From: Abelmoschus esculentus
Lineage: Eukaryota > Streptophyta > Magnoliopsida > Malvales > Malvaceae
Assembly: GCA_035048815.1 (NCBI GenBank)
Contig: JAUCBN010000055.1
Coordinates: 6,249,501 to 6,313,500, forward strand
Direction of reading: 5' to 3'
Length of the DNA stretch: 64,000 nucleotides
Translations under genes and position numbers: made by a program
Notes under the pieces: generated by a model
Databases searched by the model: none
The model's input: only the letters and a program-made list of their open reading frames with translations
What the model was told of the DNA's origin: nothing
Part shown: positions 33,390 to 45,700 of the stretch, piece after piece
Layout: the number at the start of each line of letters is the position of its first letter
Numbering within the stretch: the first letter of the stretch is position 1

Positions 33390-36300
33390 AGGTAGGAGTC
33401 CGTGTGACCAGTCCGTTGGGGTTAGATATGTTAGTGGATAAGGTTTATCGGAGGTTTCCGATCGAGTTACAAGGATCTATCTTCCCGGCCGACCTCATGG
33501 TTTTGTCGTTTCAGGAGTTCGACGCAATCTTTGGTATGGATTGGTTGTTCGAGCACGATGCAAGTTTGGGGTGCCGATCTAAGAGTTTGAAGCTTCGTGT
33601 GGCTGATGGTTCTAAGCTTGTTGTGAGGGGTGAGAGAAACCCGTGTTTAGCAAATGTTGTGTCAGCTTTGTCAGCTTAGAGGTTGATCCAGCAGGGGTGT
33701 GAGGCATTCTTAGCTCATTTGGTGGATGTGAATGTTGAGAGTCCAGCTTTGGAGAGTTTGAGGACCGTTTGTGAGTACCCCAACGTGTTTTCTGAGGAGT
33801 TGCTTGGTTTACATCCCGACTGCGAGTTGGAGTTCCGGATAGAGGTTTTGCCAGGTACGACACCGGTGTCTATAGCGCCGTATCGTATGGAACCTGCGGA
33901 GATGAGAGACTTGAAACAACAGATCCAGAAGTTGCTTGAGAGAGGTTTTATCCGACAGAGTGTGTCACCGTGGGGAGCACCAGTTTTGTTTGTGAAGAAG
34001 AAGCACGGATCGATGAGGATGTGCATAGACTACCGTCAGCTCAACAAGGTCACGATCAAGAATCGTTACCCTTTTCTTAGGATCGATGACCTGTTTGATC
34101 AGCTGAGGGGTGCTCGTGTGTTTTCTAAGATCGATCTGAGATCAGGGTACTACCAGTTGATGGTAATGGAAGAGGATGTCCAAAATACCGCTTTTAGGAC
34201 GCAGTACGGGCATTATGAGTTCTTAGTGATGCCGTTTGGGCTCACGAATGCACCTGCAGCTTTTATGGACTTGATGAACCGGATCTTTCAGTCGTATCTA
34301 GATCAGTTTGTGGTTTTGTTCATCGACGACATCTTGGTGTATTCATGCTCAGAGGAGGAGCATGACTATCACTTTAGAGTGGTTCTTCAGGTTTTAAGGG
34401 ATAGGCGTCTGTACGCCAAGTTTAGTAAGTGTGTGTTCTGGTTGTCCGAGGTAGCGTTTCTGGGCCACATAGTTGCAGCGGATGGAATCCGAGTTGATCC
34501 CTAAAAAATCCAAGTTATGGTGGAGTGGAAACCATCAAGGAATGTATCGGAAGTCCGTAGTTTTCTTGGGCTTGCCGGATACTATAGGAGGTTTGTTAAG
34601 GGTTTTTTGATCATAACGGCACTTTTGACCAAGTTGCTTCAGAAAGGTGTTCCGTTTGTGTGGAACGAAAGGAGACAGCAAAGTTTTGAGCAGCTTAAGG
34701 TTTATCTGACTGAGGCTCCGGTCTTGACGCAACCAGAACTGGGGAAAGATTATGTGCTGTTTAGTGATGCTTCCTTGAATAGGTTAGGTTGTGTGCTTAT
34801 GCAAGAGGGTAAGGTGGTTGCTTACGCCTCAAGGCAATTGAAACCCCATGAGAGGAACTATCCTACGTATGATCTTGAGCTTGCGGCGGTTATCTTCGCT
34901 TTGAAGATATGGAGGCATTATCTCTACGGGGAGAAATGATACATCTACACCGACCACAAGAGTTTAAAGTACCTGCTTACCCAGAAGGAGTTGAATCTTA
35001 GACAGCATCGGTGGATAGAGTTGTTGAAGGACTATGACTGTGTCATAGAGTATCATCCCGGCAAGGCGAATGTGGTCGCCGATGCTTTGAGTCGGAAGTC
35101 CATGTCGGACTTGAGAGCTTTGTTTGCTCGGTTGAGGATGACCGACGATGGAGGTTTGTTGGCAGAGTTGCGTGTGGAGCCCACGCTGGTTCAAGAGATC
35201 AAGAGAGCACAGGTGTTAGACGAGGAGTTGGTTGCTCAATTAGAGGCTGTTCAGAGAGGTGAGTTGTCAGACTTTGAGGTACGAGATGGTGGGTTCTTGT
35301 ACTTTCAAGGTCGGTTGTGTGTTCCAGCTTTAGAGGATCTAAGGGATCGTATCTTGAGAGAAGCTCATCGTAGTCCGTTTTCTGTTTATTCGGGTAGTAA
35401 CAAGATGTATCAGGATCTTCGTCCTTTCTTTTGGTGGTTGTGCATGAAAAGAGATGTGTTAGAGTTTGTGACCAGGTGTCTAGCGTGTCAGCAGGTGAAG
35501 GCGGAACATCAGGTTCCTTCGGGGTTGCTTCAGCCTATCAAGATTCCACAGTGAAAGTGGGATCGAGTGACCATGGACTTTGTCACCGTGTTGCCGGTGA
35601 CGTTGAGGAAACATGATGCTATATGGGTTATAGTTGACCGGTTGACCAAGTCAGCTCACTTCTTACCGGTAAGGATGGACTACAGTTTGGAAAAGTTATC
35701 TCAGATGTACATAAAGGAGATCGTGAGGTTGCATGGTGTACCTTCATCGATCATATCGGATAGAGACCAGAGGTTTGCGGCGAGGTTGTGGAGGTCTATC
35801 CACGAGGCTTTAGACACCAAGTTGCACTTCAGTACAACTTTTCATCCTCAGACAGATTGACAGTCTGAGAGAGTCATCCAGATCTTGGAGGATATGTTTC
35901 GGTGTTTTGCTTTAGGCTTTGCTTGCAGTTGGGAGGAGCAGTTACCGTTGGTAGAGTTTGCCTATAACAACAGTTATCAGTCAAGCATCAAGATGGCTCC
36001 TTTTGAGGCCTTGTACGGGCGTAGGTGTAGAACACCTTTGTGTTGGACAGAGCTTAATGAGAGAAAGATAGTGGGTTCGGAGCTTGTTAAAGAAACCGAA
36101 GAAAAAGTTCAGATCATCAAAGAGAGGTTGCAAGCATCTTTTGACAGACAGAAAGCTTATGCGGGTAATAAGCGTAAGCACATCGAGTATGAGCTTGGTG
36201 AGAAAGTGTTTTTTAAGGTATCCCCGTGGAAAGGGATCATCCGGTTTGATCGTAAAGGGAAGTTGAGTCCAAGGTACATAGGGCCTTATGAGGTTCTTCA

Positions 36301-36643
36301 GAGGGTTGGACCGATAGCTTATCGGCTAGCTTTGCCTCTAGAGTTGGCACGTATACACGATGTGTTCCACGTGTCCATGTTGAGGCGCTATCGTTCCGAT
36401 CCTTCGCATGTGGTTCAGCTTGAGGAAATCGAGGTTAATGCAGATTTGACTTACGAGGAGAGGCCTATCGGAATCTTGGATAGAGGAGTTAAGGAGCTTC
36501 GGAACAAGTGCATACCCTTGGTAAAGGTTTTGTGGAGGAACCAAGGAATCGAAGAAGCAACGTGGGAAGCGGAGAAGGACATGAGTGCTCAGTATCCTCA
36601 TCTCTTCCTGACAGGTAAATTTCGAGGACGAAATTTTCTTTAA
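33365..36643 (+). pseudogene. Pol of element J: PR-RT-RH-IN-chromodomain
   Basis: One frame runs from 33365 to the TAA at 36643, broken by stops at 33677 (TAG), 34502 (TAA), 34937 (TGA), 35552 (TGA) and 35858 (TGA). Order: protease C-half (FDAIFGMDWL); reverse transcriptase with KIDLRSGYYQL and the catalytic FIDDILVYS at 34319-34345; RNase H (LFSDASLNRLGCVLMQ, YTDHKSLKYLL, NVVADALSRK); integrase zinc-binding region with its second His apparently replaced by Tyr (HRSPFSVYSGSNKMY), then catalytic blocks VTMDFV, IISDRDQRF and QSERVIQ; and a chromodomain (LVKVLWRNQGIEEATWEAEKDM, written in two parts by eye). All catalytic acids are visible. The Tekay/Del clade is supported by the CRTPLCWTEL and HVSMLRRYRSDPSHV blocks. 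Confidence 0.9.
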
Positions 36644-36655
36644 GGAGGGGAGAGT
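36640..36655 (+). promoter_or_regulatory. Polypurine tract of element J
   Basis: taaggaggggagagt immediately precedes the 3' LTR start at 36656 and overlaps the pol stop codon. It primes plus-strand DNA synthesis. Confidence 0.85.
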
Positions 36656-38825
36656 TGTAACGACCCGGATTCGGATCCGAGTGTTGGTTTAATCCGATGG
36701 GTTTGGGCTTTGGTTTTGGGCCCCGAGTTTGTGTAGTTTGGGCCTTGTTGGGCCTTAGGCTTGTTGGGCTTGAGTGGTTTAGGGCCTTAAGGGTTTTTAG
36801 ATAGGGCATTTTGGTAAATGCCAAATAAGATGAGTTGGGGGAGAGGTTTTCAGTTTTCAGACCATGATCTCATCTTTCCTTTTCTTTTTTCTCATCTTCT
36901 TCACTCTTGTAGAAAGAAAAGAAACAAGCAAAAGGTGGAACCTTGGTAAGTTTTGTTGGGAATCTCGGTTTATGCCTAGAGGGTAAGTTGTAGAGGTGGT
37001 TTTGATCTTTAAAAAGAGGTAAAAATCTGTGGGTTTGGTTTTGGTGGAGGTTTTGTTGGGGTTTAGGGTGTAAACCGGGTTTAAGTTTGGAGGGGTTGAA
37101 ATCTGAGTTTTTCTAGTGTTTTAGGATCTAGAATCATCCCAAGGCGTTGCTAATCCGTTCTTCATCCTTCTCTTCAAGAGAAAGAGGGTTGTGAGCCATC
37201 AACAAGTTTTGGAAAGAAGAAGGCTTGAAGAGGAGTGAGCTCGGGTTTGTTGTTGTTTGTGCAAGAGGTTTGTGCTCCTAACTCTTCTAATCATTATGCA
37301 TTTCATGGTAGAAAGCATCCATGTAGATATAGTGTATGTGTGCTTGGTTTAAGCTTGATATGCTTTAATGATGGAAATGTTGTTAGTGAGTTAAATGGCT
37401 GAAAATTGGTGTTAAAACGTCCTAAACATCTCTAGGAACTAATGGGAATACTTTAGGGTTGATTAGATCAAGTTTGGAATGAATTCCTAGAAATTTTCTA
37501 AGTGCAAACCTGTATTTCGTGCGGGGGTATCGATACACGGGCTACCGGTATCGATACCCATGAGTGGAAATAGGCTAAATGGCTAGGTGTATCGAACCAT
37601 GGTTCGATACCGGGACCTCTAATGGCATAATGACATCGATACCAGTATCGATGTTGGAGGGTCCTCTTTCGTTGACTTTGGGAATGGTCAAAGGGTATCG
37701 ATACTAGTATCAATACCCATGTTCGATGCCTTCTTTGGGTGGGTATCGAAGCAGGGTGGTTCGATACCCTACATAAGGGTATCGATACCCCTGAGAGAAC
37801 TTAACAAGATAAGCTTTGTTTGAGGTTCGATAAGAGGATTAAGGGTCTTAATGAATCTTATAATTAATGAAATGAATGGTTAACACAAGACTGACGTATT
37901 AAACCCTGAATGACTAAATTATGTTAAGTCTTGATATGTTTTGATGTGAGGATCCTAGATGGATTGTTTGTGTGTATCGAGTCCTTGTTTGATAGAAATC
38001 CGGATATCCATAAGTGTTGCAACAGGTTGAAGGCCTTCCGATGTAACATGCCGGATGATGTTTTGAATACTTTTATTCCGAGTGTTGGGAGGCCTCACAC
38101 GAAGATGTTCGATGTAACATTCCGAGCATAGGGTTGGTTGGGCGGCCTCCACCCCTTTCTGAACGTTGGGCGGCCTCGTTCGAAGATGTCCGATGTAACA
38201 TTCCAGGAATAGGATTTGAGGGAGGCCTCAATCCTGAGTGTAGGATCCCGATGCTGTATGGACGCGGGCCTCACTTTTGTGTGTTATTTTGTGATGTGAC
38301 ATGTATATTCTGTGTGCGATATTATGCATTGTTTATGCCATGTGGTAGGCAAGCATGCTAAATCATCATATCATGCATGATATTTTATATGTTATGCTTT
38401 ACTGCTTATGATATGCATGATGTTGGCCGAGTTCGGCATATCCACTGAGCTTTCGTAGCTTAGCGTTCGAAATATGTTTTCGTGCGTAGGTTAGGTGAAG
38501 CCGGATCATGGAGCACCATCAAGGTTCGGATTTCAGCATCGACCGTGTTGTCAGAGTACATGTATTAGATTTAGTGGGCTTGTACTATGTCGAACCCTTT
38601 GTAATGTAACTCTGTTTATTTTAATTTGGGTCGAATGTTTTAATGGTTTGTAATATTTTGGAGCTCCGATTACTTACTATCATTTTGGGCTATGTCTTAA
38701 CTTAATGGATTTTATGAATCGTATTTGTTCTTGAACTTAATTTTATTTGATGGGCTTTGAAAAGAAATTTTGGAATACAAGTTTTGGGTCGGAGGCCCAA
38801 TGTGACATCCGGGTCGGGTGTTACA
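36656..38825 (+). repeat. 3' LTR of element J
   Basis: 2170 bp, homologous to the 5' LTR throughout except for an extra block at about 37945-38241. The outer end gggtgttaca is followed by the gtagt TSD. Confidence 0.95.
37945..38241 (+). repeat. Extra tandem block present only in J 3' LTR
   Basis: The block holds three or four related units of about 65 bp built on gggcggcctcgttcgaagatg, then tccgatgtaacattcc. Units begin near 38030, 38087 and 38164, with a partial one near 38219. The 5' LTR lacks the block, with the junction next to ggatcccgatgctg. Confidence 0.75.
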
Positions 38826-39646
38826 GTAGTGCTAAGATGCACTTTAGTTCCGAGAGCTTTTTGCAAAGATTTCCAAAATCATGATGTGAAGTTCGGATCT
38901 CTATCAGAAATGATTGATGTCGGCACACCATGTAATCGAATCACCTCATGGATATACAACTCGGCCAAGGTCTCCGAGTTTATGTTCTTTTGAACCGGAA
39001 TGAAATGTGTAGACTTGGTGAATCTATCCACAATCACCCGGACAACATCATTCTTTATCGGTGTGACAGGCAATCCAATAACAAAATCCATCGTTACTCG
39101 ATCTCATTTCCATTTAGGCAATTCAATAAGCTGAAGCAATCCCGTAGGAGCTCGATGTTCAGCCTTAACTCTCTAGCAGGTCAAACATCAGGATACAAAG
39201 TCTGTGATGGTTGCTTTCATACCAGGCCACCAATACAAAGATTTCAAATCTTTATACATTTTAATAGAGCCAGGATGGATCGAGAATGAACTTTGATGTG
39301 CTTCTTGTAAGATATCTCTTTTCAATTCTTCATTATTCGAAACACAAACTCTATCTTGAAAGTAGAGCAATCCATTCGAATGGATGGAGAATTCAGTATT
39401 AGCTTTCGAATCAAGTTTTGAGACAATAGCTTGAAGCTCAGAATCAGATTGTTGAAGATCCTTGATTCTCGTAATCAGATCAGATTGAACCTGGAGTTCA
39501 GATAAATATCCTTGCTTTCGATATACTAGAAGATGAGCATTAATCGCATTTGGGGCTACAAGGAAATTTTCAAAATAAGATATGAATATTCGAAGGAAAC
39601 TTATAACTTTTCAAAGTTATCAAATAGCTTACCCAATGTCGGTTTA
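38826..39646 (-). pseudogene. Integrase N-half of element I
   Basis: The minus strand reads, from the right, part of the RNase H-integrase linker, the zinc-binding region (HQSSFSIHPGSIKMY, then CLTC after a stop), and the first two catalytic blocks (TMDFVIGLP at about 39075-39095 and IISDRDPNF near 38890). It ends at the J insertion point, beyond which the third catalytic residue is found at 29950. Two stops lie in the zinc-binding region. The right edge at 39646 is the K insertion site, located within the conserved VADALSR region of RNase H. Confidence 0.85.
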
Positions 39647-40976
39647 TGTCGCGTGTCAAAAGTGCGCGTTTAGTGCAAGTGGACACATCGAAAGTAATAA
39701 GTGATAAGTATTTATCGGATTATCGTCTCCACAGGGATTGGTAGACTCAATATGTCTTCTTTGTCTTCTTGTTCTGTAGAAAGAAATAAAGTAAAACACA
39801 AGTGATTGAGTTTGGATTAACTAAATTAAAATAACTAAGCAAAAGTAAAGAGATTTGAATACTAGAGAGAGAAAGGTCAGGATCCAGTTGCGTTGTATTC
39901 TGGATTTGGTTGACTTGTCTCTGCCCAATGCAATCGTATATCTCTGCCTCGGCAGCACTGTAGATTATTGCCTTGGTAGCTATAATACCGTCCGTCGCGG
40001 CAATCCCTTGCTCGTGGGTGGACTTTACCAAAGTTCGGCAAAGTGTCCTTGGATGACTCCGCTTATCCCTAAGTCGAAGTACTGTTGATGACTAGTCCTT
40101 GATGATACCTCCCGGCGTGAACCAATTATACTCACGAACCAATCTCACACTTCTTTTAGCCGCTGAAACTCTTAACCTATCCCTAGGCCGAGTTAGTATT
40201 TCGCGATTGAAACACCGTACTTACCCCTTTCGTGAATCTAACTCTCCCGAGTCTAGATAAATGGATTACTCACAAACTTCCCTCCCGAGCTTGAATGCAA
40301 GAACAAGGAATAACAAAGGATAAGCAAACCTTGATAATTTTATTGCATTGAAACAAAGACAAAGTACAATCTCCTCTCACAAATACTAACAACCTTCACC
40401 TAAACCCTAAAGAAGCTTAGAACATAATTGAGAGAAAGAAAACAAATTATGAGCCGGCTCTCTCTCTCTAGGTATCCCGTGTTTATTACATTGGATGGCT
40501 AGGTCTTTATATAGGCTAGACCTAGGGCAAACCTTTCCTAAGTAGAATATAACTTGGAGTAGGGAACAAGTCATGTACATAATTAAAATATTTCCAAGTT
40601 TAATTCAGCTAAGGGGGCTTTCCCGCGTGGCCTTGTCTTGGGCTTTTCCTCATGCTAGCCAGCTCCGATCCATGTGCTTTAAGTCCAGAAACGTCCCTTG
40701 GATTTTTGTCTTTCAATCGCCTACAGTCTTGTTTCCTGGCTCTCAGCTGCTGCCTCGGCATCAGGTCCTGCCTCGGCCTTGTCGCTGCCGCGGCACTGGT
40801 TCTCCTGCACAGATATAAAAGTGCAGTAAAACGTGCCTTTTCTGTAAATATTATCTTTATAAGCATAACTTCTAAATATATCACATTAAGTACATGCATT
40901 GGTCCAAGTGGGTGTAAATTCGGTGATTAAGGCCACTAAAAGGTGTAAAAAGTGATAGTGAGTTGAGCACTTATCA
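39647..40976 (-). mobile_element. Solo LTR K, same family as element A
   Basis: 1330 bp with ends tgtcgcgtgtc and gcacttatca, flanked by gttta on both sides (39642-39646 and 40977-40981). It is closely similar to the A LTRs throughout, including the inverted TATA box near 40508 and the ctgcctcggcag palindrome near 39947. No internal region remains. It sits in the RNase H coding region of element I, and the reading frame of I resumes across it. Confidence 0.95.
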
Positions 40977-40981
40977 GTTTA

Positions 40982-42010
40982 CGACTCAGAGCATCGGCCA
41001 CCACATTGGCCTTTCCGGGATGGTAATAAATGACTAAGTCATAGTCTTTTAGCAATTCCATTCACCTTCTTTGTCTAAAATTCAAATCCTTCTGAGTTAG
41101 TAGATATTTAAGACTTTTGTGATCAGTGTATAGGTAACACTTCTCACCATATAAGTAGTGTCTCTATATCTTGAGGGCAAACACAATAGCCGTTAACTTG
41201 AGGTCATGAGTAGGGTAGTTCAGTTCATGAGGCTTCAATTTCCTTGATGCATAAGCAACCACATTATTTCCTTGCATCAGAACACAACCTAGCCCCGAAT
41301 GTGAGGCATCACTGTACACAGTGAATTCCTTACCGGATTCTGGTTGAATAAGAACAGGAGCATGGGTCAAAGATTGCTTAAGCTGATCAAAGCTTCATTT
41401 TTGGTCCTCTGACCATTCAAATAATTGATCTTTTCGGAGGATTTTAGTTAAGGGAAAAGCAATAGTGGAAAATCCCTTAACAAATCTCCTATAATACCCG
41501 GCTAAACCAAGGAAACTTCTGACCTAGCTAACATTTCTCAGAGGTCTTCAGTCCAAAATAGTTTGCACTTTCTTAGCATCAATTTGATTCCTTCTACCGA
41601 GATGACATGGCAAAGGAATGACATTTACGATAACCAGAATTCACATTTGGAGAACTTAGCAAACAACTGACGTTCCCGAAGAGTCCGCAGGACAATTCGA
41701 AGGTGTTCTGAGTGTTCCTCCTTATTTCGAGAATACACTAGAATGTCATCAATAAAAACGACTACAAACTTATAAAGATTAGGCTGGAATATTCGATTCA
41801 TAAGATCCATGAATGCCTACGGGGCATTGGTTAGCCCAAATGGCCATAACGAGTTCTTAAAGCAGTCTTAGGGACATCTTCTTCTTTTACTCTCATCTGA
41901 TAATACCTTGATCGAAGATCAATCTGAGAGAACACCGCAACATTCTTGAGTTGATCAAACAAATCTTCAATTCTTGGTAAAAGGGTATTTGTTCTTAATG
42001 GTAACCTGAT
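40982..42010 (-). pseudogene. Reverse transcriptase and RNase H of element I
   Basis: Minus-strand blocks, from the right: the RT start with the conserved DLFDQL and QIDLRSRYYQ region near 41900-41985; the catalytic FIDDILVYS at about 41730-41760 within an open stretch (41625-41810, MDLMNRIFQPNLYKF); the connection region; RNase H (YSDASHSGLGCVLMQ and ASRKLKPHELNYPTHD, 41164-41370); and TDHKSLKYLLTQK near 41100-41130. Frame changes and stops separate the blocks. The sequence ends at solo LTR K, within the VADALSRK motif. Confidence 0.85.
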
Positions 42011-43190
42011 TTAATTATCGATAATCGATACAAGGTCTCATTGTATCATCTTTTCTCCTTTATCTCATGATGTTTTTAATTACCTTATAGCGTAAGTTAC
42101 CATATTGCCTCTTTCATTAAAACTCCCTTGAATCCTATTTAAGATCAAGAATGCATTTCATTATCCAAGATTGGCTAGATAAGGGATGAAACTTAAGTCA
42201 AGGCTTACTTATTGTTTCTCTGAACATTCCATTCATATTATGGATTCCCTCGTTTTACACAAGATAGATAGTAGGAGCATCTATTCGAGGTATTTATATG
42301 TTCGAGAATATGGGGCTCTTAAGCCATCCTTAAGCTTCATCTTATAATTCAAGGTGTTCTCGGAAGGATCATCAGAATATTTTGATAAGATAGGCATCTT
42401 AGTCAAACCAAATTCAAGTTCGTCCTTTAGGACCCCATCAACAAAACTGAGATCAATTTCTTTATCAATCGGAAGGGGTGATTACTTTCATATAAATAGC
42501 ACAGGTTCCACTGAGTTTTGCCCTGGCCAAAGTGGTAGTTCTGGCAAAACTTAAAATTAGCATAGCGAGTAAATTTATTGGAAATCCCCGAACTATCAAC
42601 AAAAATAGTCAGGCTGAAGACTTATTTACCAATCGAGGTTTCAGTACGAAGTTACTTTTCTGAGCAGAAGTCTAATTCAAAGGATGATCACTAGAATACT
42701 CAGGCTTCTTGATTGTCCGCAAGGCTTGCGTTTTTACTTTTATACTTCTTAGAGATTTGACATTAGGGAAGGAATCCTTTATCAGACACAAAGCCTTAAG
42801 CTCCAATATATTGTTTTTCAAGAAGTCTTATAACAATGCCTAGTGTACTAGGCTCACAGGCTTTTATAATGAAGCCTATCTATTACTTCTTTATCGTTTG
42901 TTCTTATGAAAAATCATTCCTTTAAACTTACACTCTTATGACATTTCAAGATTTTACCAAGGAGGATTCCTTTTCATCCTCACTCAAACTTCTCATTCAA
43001 GGACTTACAGGACTTTCATCGTCCCGAGCCAATCTCGTATCAACCATTCTACAAAGGTAAACGTAAATCATTCAAATAATCAAGAACACAAGCAAGTACA
43101 GTATAAAACTCCTAGGTGGCATAGTTCAATCCTATATGATGCATGCACATTTCTTTCGGTCCGAGAATCACATAAACGTAAGCTATGATA
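42011..43190 (-). other. Decayed gag/protease region of element I
   Basis: Position between the primer-binding site and RT implies gag and protease, but no clear domain survives. The only hint is a cysteine/histidine string at about 42485-42560 (CQNYHFGQGKTQWNLC on the minus strand) that resembles a damaged gag zinc knuckle. Everything else is unrecognised. Confidence 0.4.
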
Positions 43191-43195
43191 CCAAT
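43183..43195 (-). promoter_or_regulatory. Primer-binding site of element I
   Basis: The minus strand reads ttggtatcatagc just inside the 5' LTR at 43199, a one-base variant of the initiator-Met primer site. It confirms the minus orientation. Confidence 0.75.
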
Positions 43196-44699
43196 AAATG
43201 TGACACCCTCACCCCGGGTTAGGATACGGGAGTGTCGAACGGACTTATAAACTTGTAAATTAGACCAAACCTTGTATCCATTTCTAGAACATTTCAAGAT
43301 ATTGTATATTAGTTCAAGTTTGTCTTACGCATTACAATTTTAAATTCTTGTCGTGGATACCAAATTCGAGGCCAATTTAAAACTTATTTTATAAACAATT
43401 TACTTGCTATTCAATCTCGAGCTTATTTTATCTTTCAATCGTAAATCACCTAACACTCGATCTCAACCTTTGATCTCAATCGAGCTCGAATTAAAACCTT
43501 TAATCGAATTTAAATTGTTTAGCGATCTTCAATACGAGTCTTATTAACCAATCCAATTTTAATCTCAAGGTTTGAATCAAAAATGGTTGGGAGTATCGAT
43601 ACCCCCTATAGGGTGGTATTGAAACAGGTATTATCGAAACACTCATTTGGAGTATCAAAACGGGTTTATCGAAACATAGTTCGATACGGGTCACATGCGT
43701 TGACCTGTTGACCCTTTGACCAAAGGCTAGAGCAGCCTGATTCGATATGAGTATCGAATTGGGGAGCTCACTGGAGGGTTTGGTATCGAATCTAGTATCG
43801 AACCAATTTCGCTACTGGAGTTTCTAGTATCGAAATGGAGGCTAGGTGTTTCGAAACACCTACCATTCATTCTTAAGTTTTTCAAGGGGGTATCGATACG
43901 TATAGAAATGGTATCGATACCCCAGCACAATTTGCAGGTTCTAAGGTTCTAGTACACTTAAGTTATATCAAAAAGGCTCCTAATTAGCCTCAAACCATCC
44001 CTAAACCATAAGGGACAATTTTAACTTATTAGACAACAAGTAGCACCTTACAATTCTAATCATTTGACCAATGATCATTCATTCTATCATATGTCATCTA
44101 TCAAACTAACTACCCTTTTCATGCAATGAACTTTATTATGGAAACTAACGTACCCCTTAATATAGTTTTAAGGATTGTTATATTATCGTACCTAGTTCCA
44201 TGCTTCTCATACCGAGATAATTACTTACATACCACATACACATTACCAAGGCCCACATAAACAAACCATAAGCCACTTCCGAAGTATATATGGCTATCCT
44301 AACATGATCATCATGCCTTATAACTTAGATACCAAATGCTCAAATGATCATATGTTTATACAAATCATAGACCAAATTTCAAAATGCAAAAGCTAGATTA
44401 AGCATGAATACTATGCCACCATAAGCTATGAGTTACAAAAGTTACAAAATACCATACTTTGGCTTGCTTGACTGGTGTCCTTGCTTTCTATCAAACTCGG
44501 TCTAGCTCCTTGGCTCGATAACCTGTTGTTTTGGGAAGGAGGAAATAAACGGTGGTAAATACTTATGAGATACTTAGTGAGGTAGCCCTAAGTCTAATCA
44601 ATTTAGACATTAAACATATAATAAGGTTTACATGCTTCAATTAAGCATTAAATCAAATTCATAACCAATCACCACCAATCATGCAAAGGATAGCAATCA

Positions 44700-44815
44700 A
44701 CAATTATCATGCTTATCAAGTATCATATGTATCATGCTTATTATGTATTTTATGTATCATTCTTATCATGTATCATATGTATCATGCTTATCATGTATCA
44801 TATTTATTATGCCAC
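44700..44815. repeat. tatcatgtatcat array in I LTR
   Basis: Short units of tatcatatgtatcatgct and variants are repeated about five times with imperfect spacing. Confidence 0.7.
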
Positions 44816-44934
44816 TAGCATACAACCAAATTCACAATTAGATACTCATGTACTAACTAGCATGTTTAAACACATATGTCTCATTAGTTAATATCCATGT
44901 TCAAAGCTTTCATATTCAAATCATATCAAAGGCT

Positions 44935-45080
44935 ACTTATAGCCACATATTCAATCAAATGCTCTATAGCAATTCCATAATCAAATGCTATTTATAGCAA
45001 CAATCTATCTCAAATGCTTCCTTAGCATTTACATAATCGAATTCAAATGCTTCATAAGCAAATACATATTCAAATGGTCG
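44935..45080. repeat. tcaaatgct array in I LTR
   Basis: About four units of 36-40 bp share tcaaatgcttc...agcaa and end in ataatc/atattc. Confidence 0.6.
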
Positions 45081-45159
45081 TTCCATATCTTAAGTTTAAT
45101 CTTTTGCATTAGTTTCAAATGATGCCTTGGTATAGTTAGACTAGGTAAGCGAGTCATTA

Positions 45160-45360
45160 GAAGTACCACGAAGGCACTGACAGAAGTACCACAAAAGCAC
45201 TAACAGAAGTACCACAAAGGCACTAACAAAAGACACCCACGGTAACTAACAAATGGTGACTAACCACGAATTAAAGGTACCCATAGTACCGAACAGAAGT
45301 ACCGAAGTACTAAACAGAAGTACAAAAGTACTGGGAAAATGTACCAAAGTACTAACAAAA
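45160..45360. repeat. 23-bp minisatellite in I LTR
   Basis: Three clear units of agaagtaccacaaaggcac plus taac lie at about 45159-45229. They are followed by decayed copies built on agtacc, gaagtac and aaagtact to 45360. Confidence 0.75.
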
Positions 45361-45484
45361 GAGCTCAGACCCTAGGCATGTCGTACTACCTATGACCAAC
45401 TATCCACCAAGGCTCAATCAAAGTTTCATATTCATTTCATCTTTCAATTTGTATTAACCAAGTTCCTTATCATGAACAATGTTC

Positions 45485-45700
45485 ATAACATGTTATCAAC
45501 AAAAGCATTCATGTCATGCTATCATACCAAAAGCATATATCATACTATCAAACCAAAAGTATATATCATGCTATCAAATCAAAAGCATTCATGTCATGCT
45601 ATCTTACCAAAAGCATATATCATGCTATCAAACCAAAAGCAATTATGTCATTTTATAATACCAAAAGCATATATCATGTTATTATCAAGACATACATATC
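45485..45700. repeat. accaaaagcat array in I LTR
   Basis: About seven units of 25-28 bp carry accaaaagcatatatcatg and ctatca variants. The left LTR (27253) begins inside its copy of this array. Confidence 0.8.

Larger units (their letters stand above)
29987..38825 (+). mobile_element. Complete Tekay-like chromovirus element J
   Basis: An 8839-bp element with perfect gtagt TSD (29982-29986 and 38826-38830), LTRs of 1875 and 2170 bp starting tgtaacgacccgg and ending gggtcgggtgttaca, an initiator-Met primer-binding site, gag, protease, reverse transcriptase, RNase H, integrase with chromodomain, and a polypurine tract. All domains are present in the right order, but seven in-frame stops and one frameshift make the copy inactive. 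It interrupts the integrase of element I. Confidence 0.95.

Noticed and set aside
45160..45700. CRISPR-like regular repeats
   Set aside because: Units are directly adjacent and degenerate, with no unique spacers, in a plant LTR; these are minisatellites.
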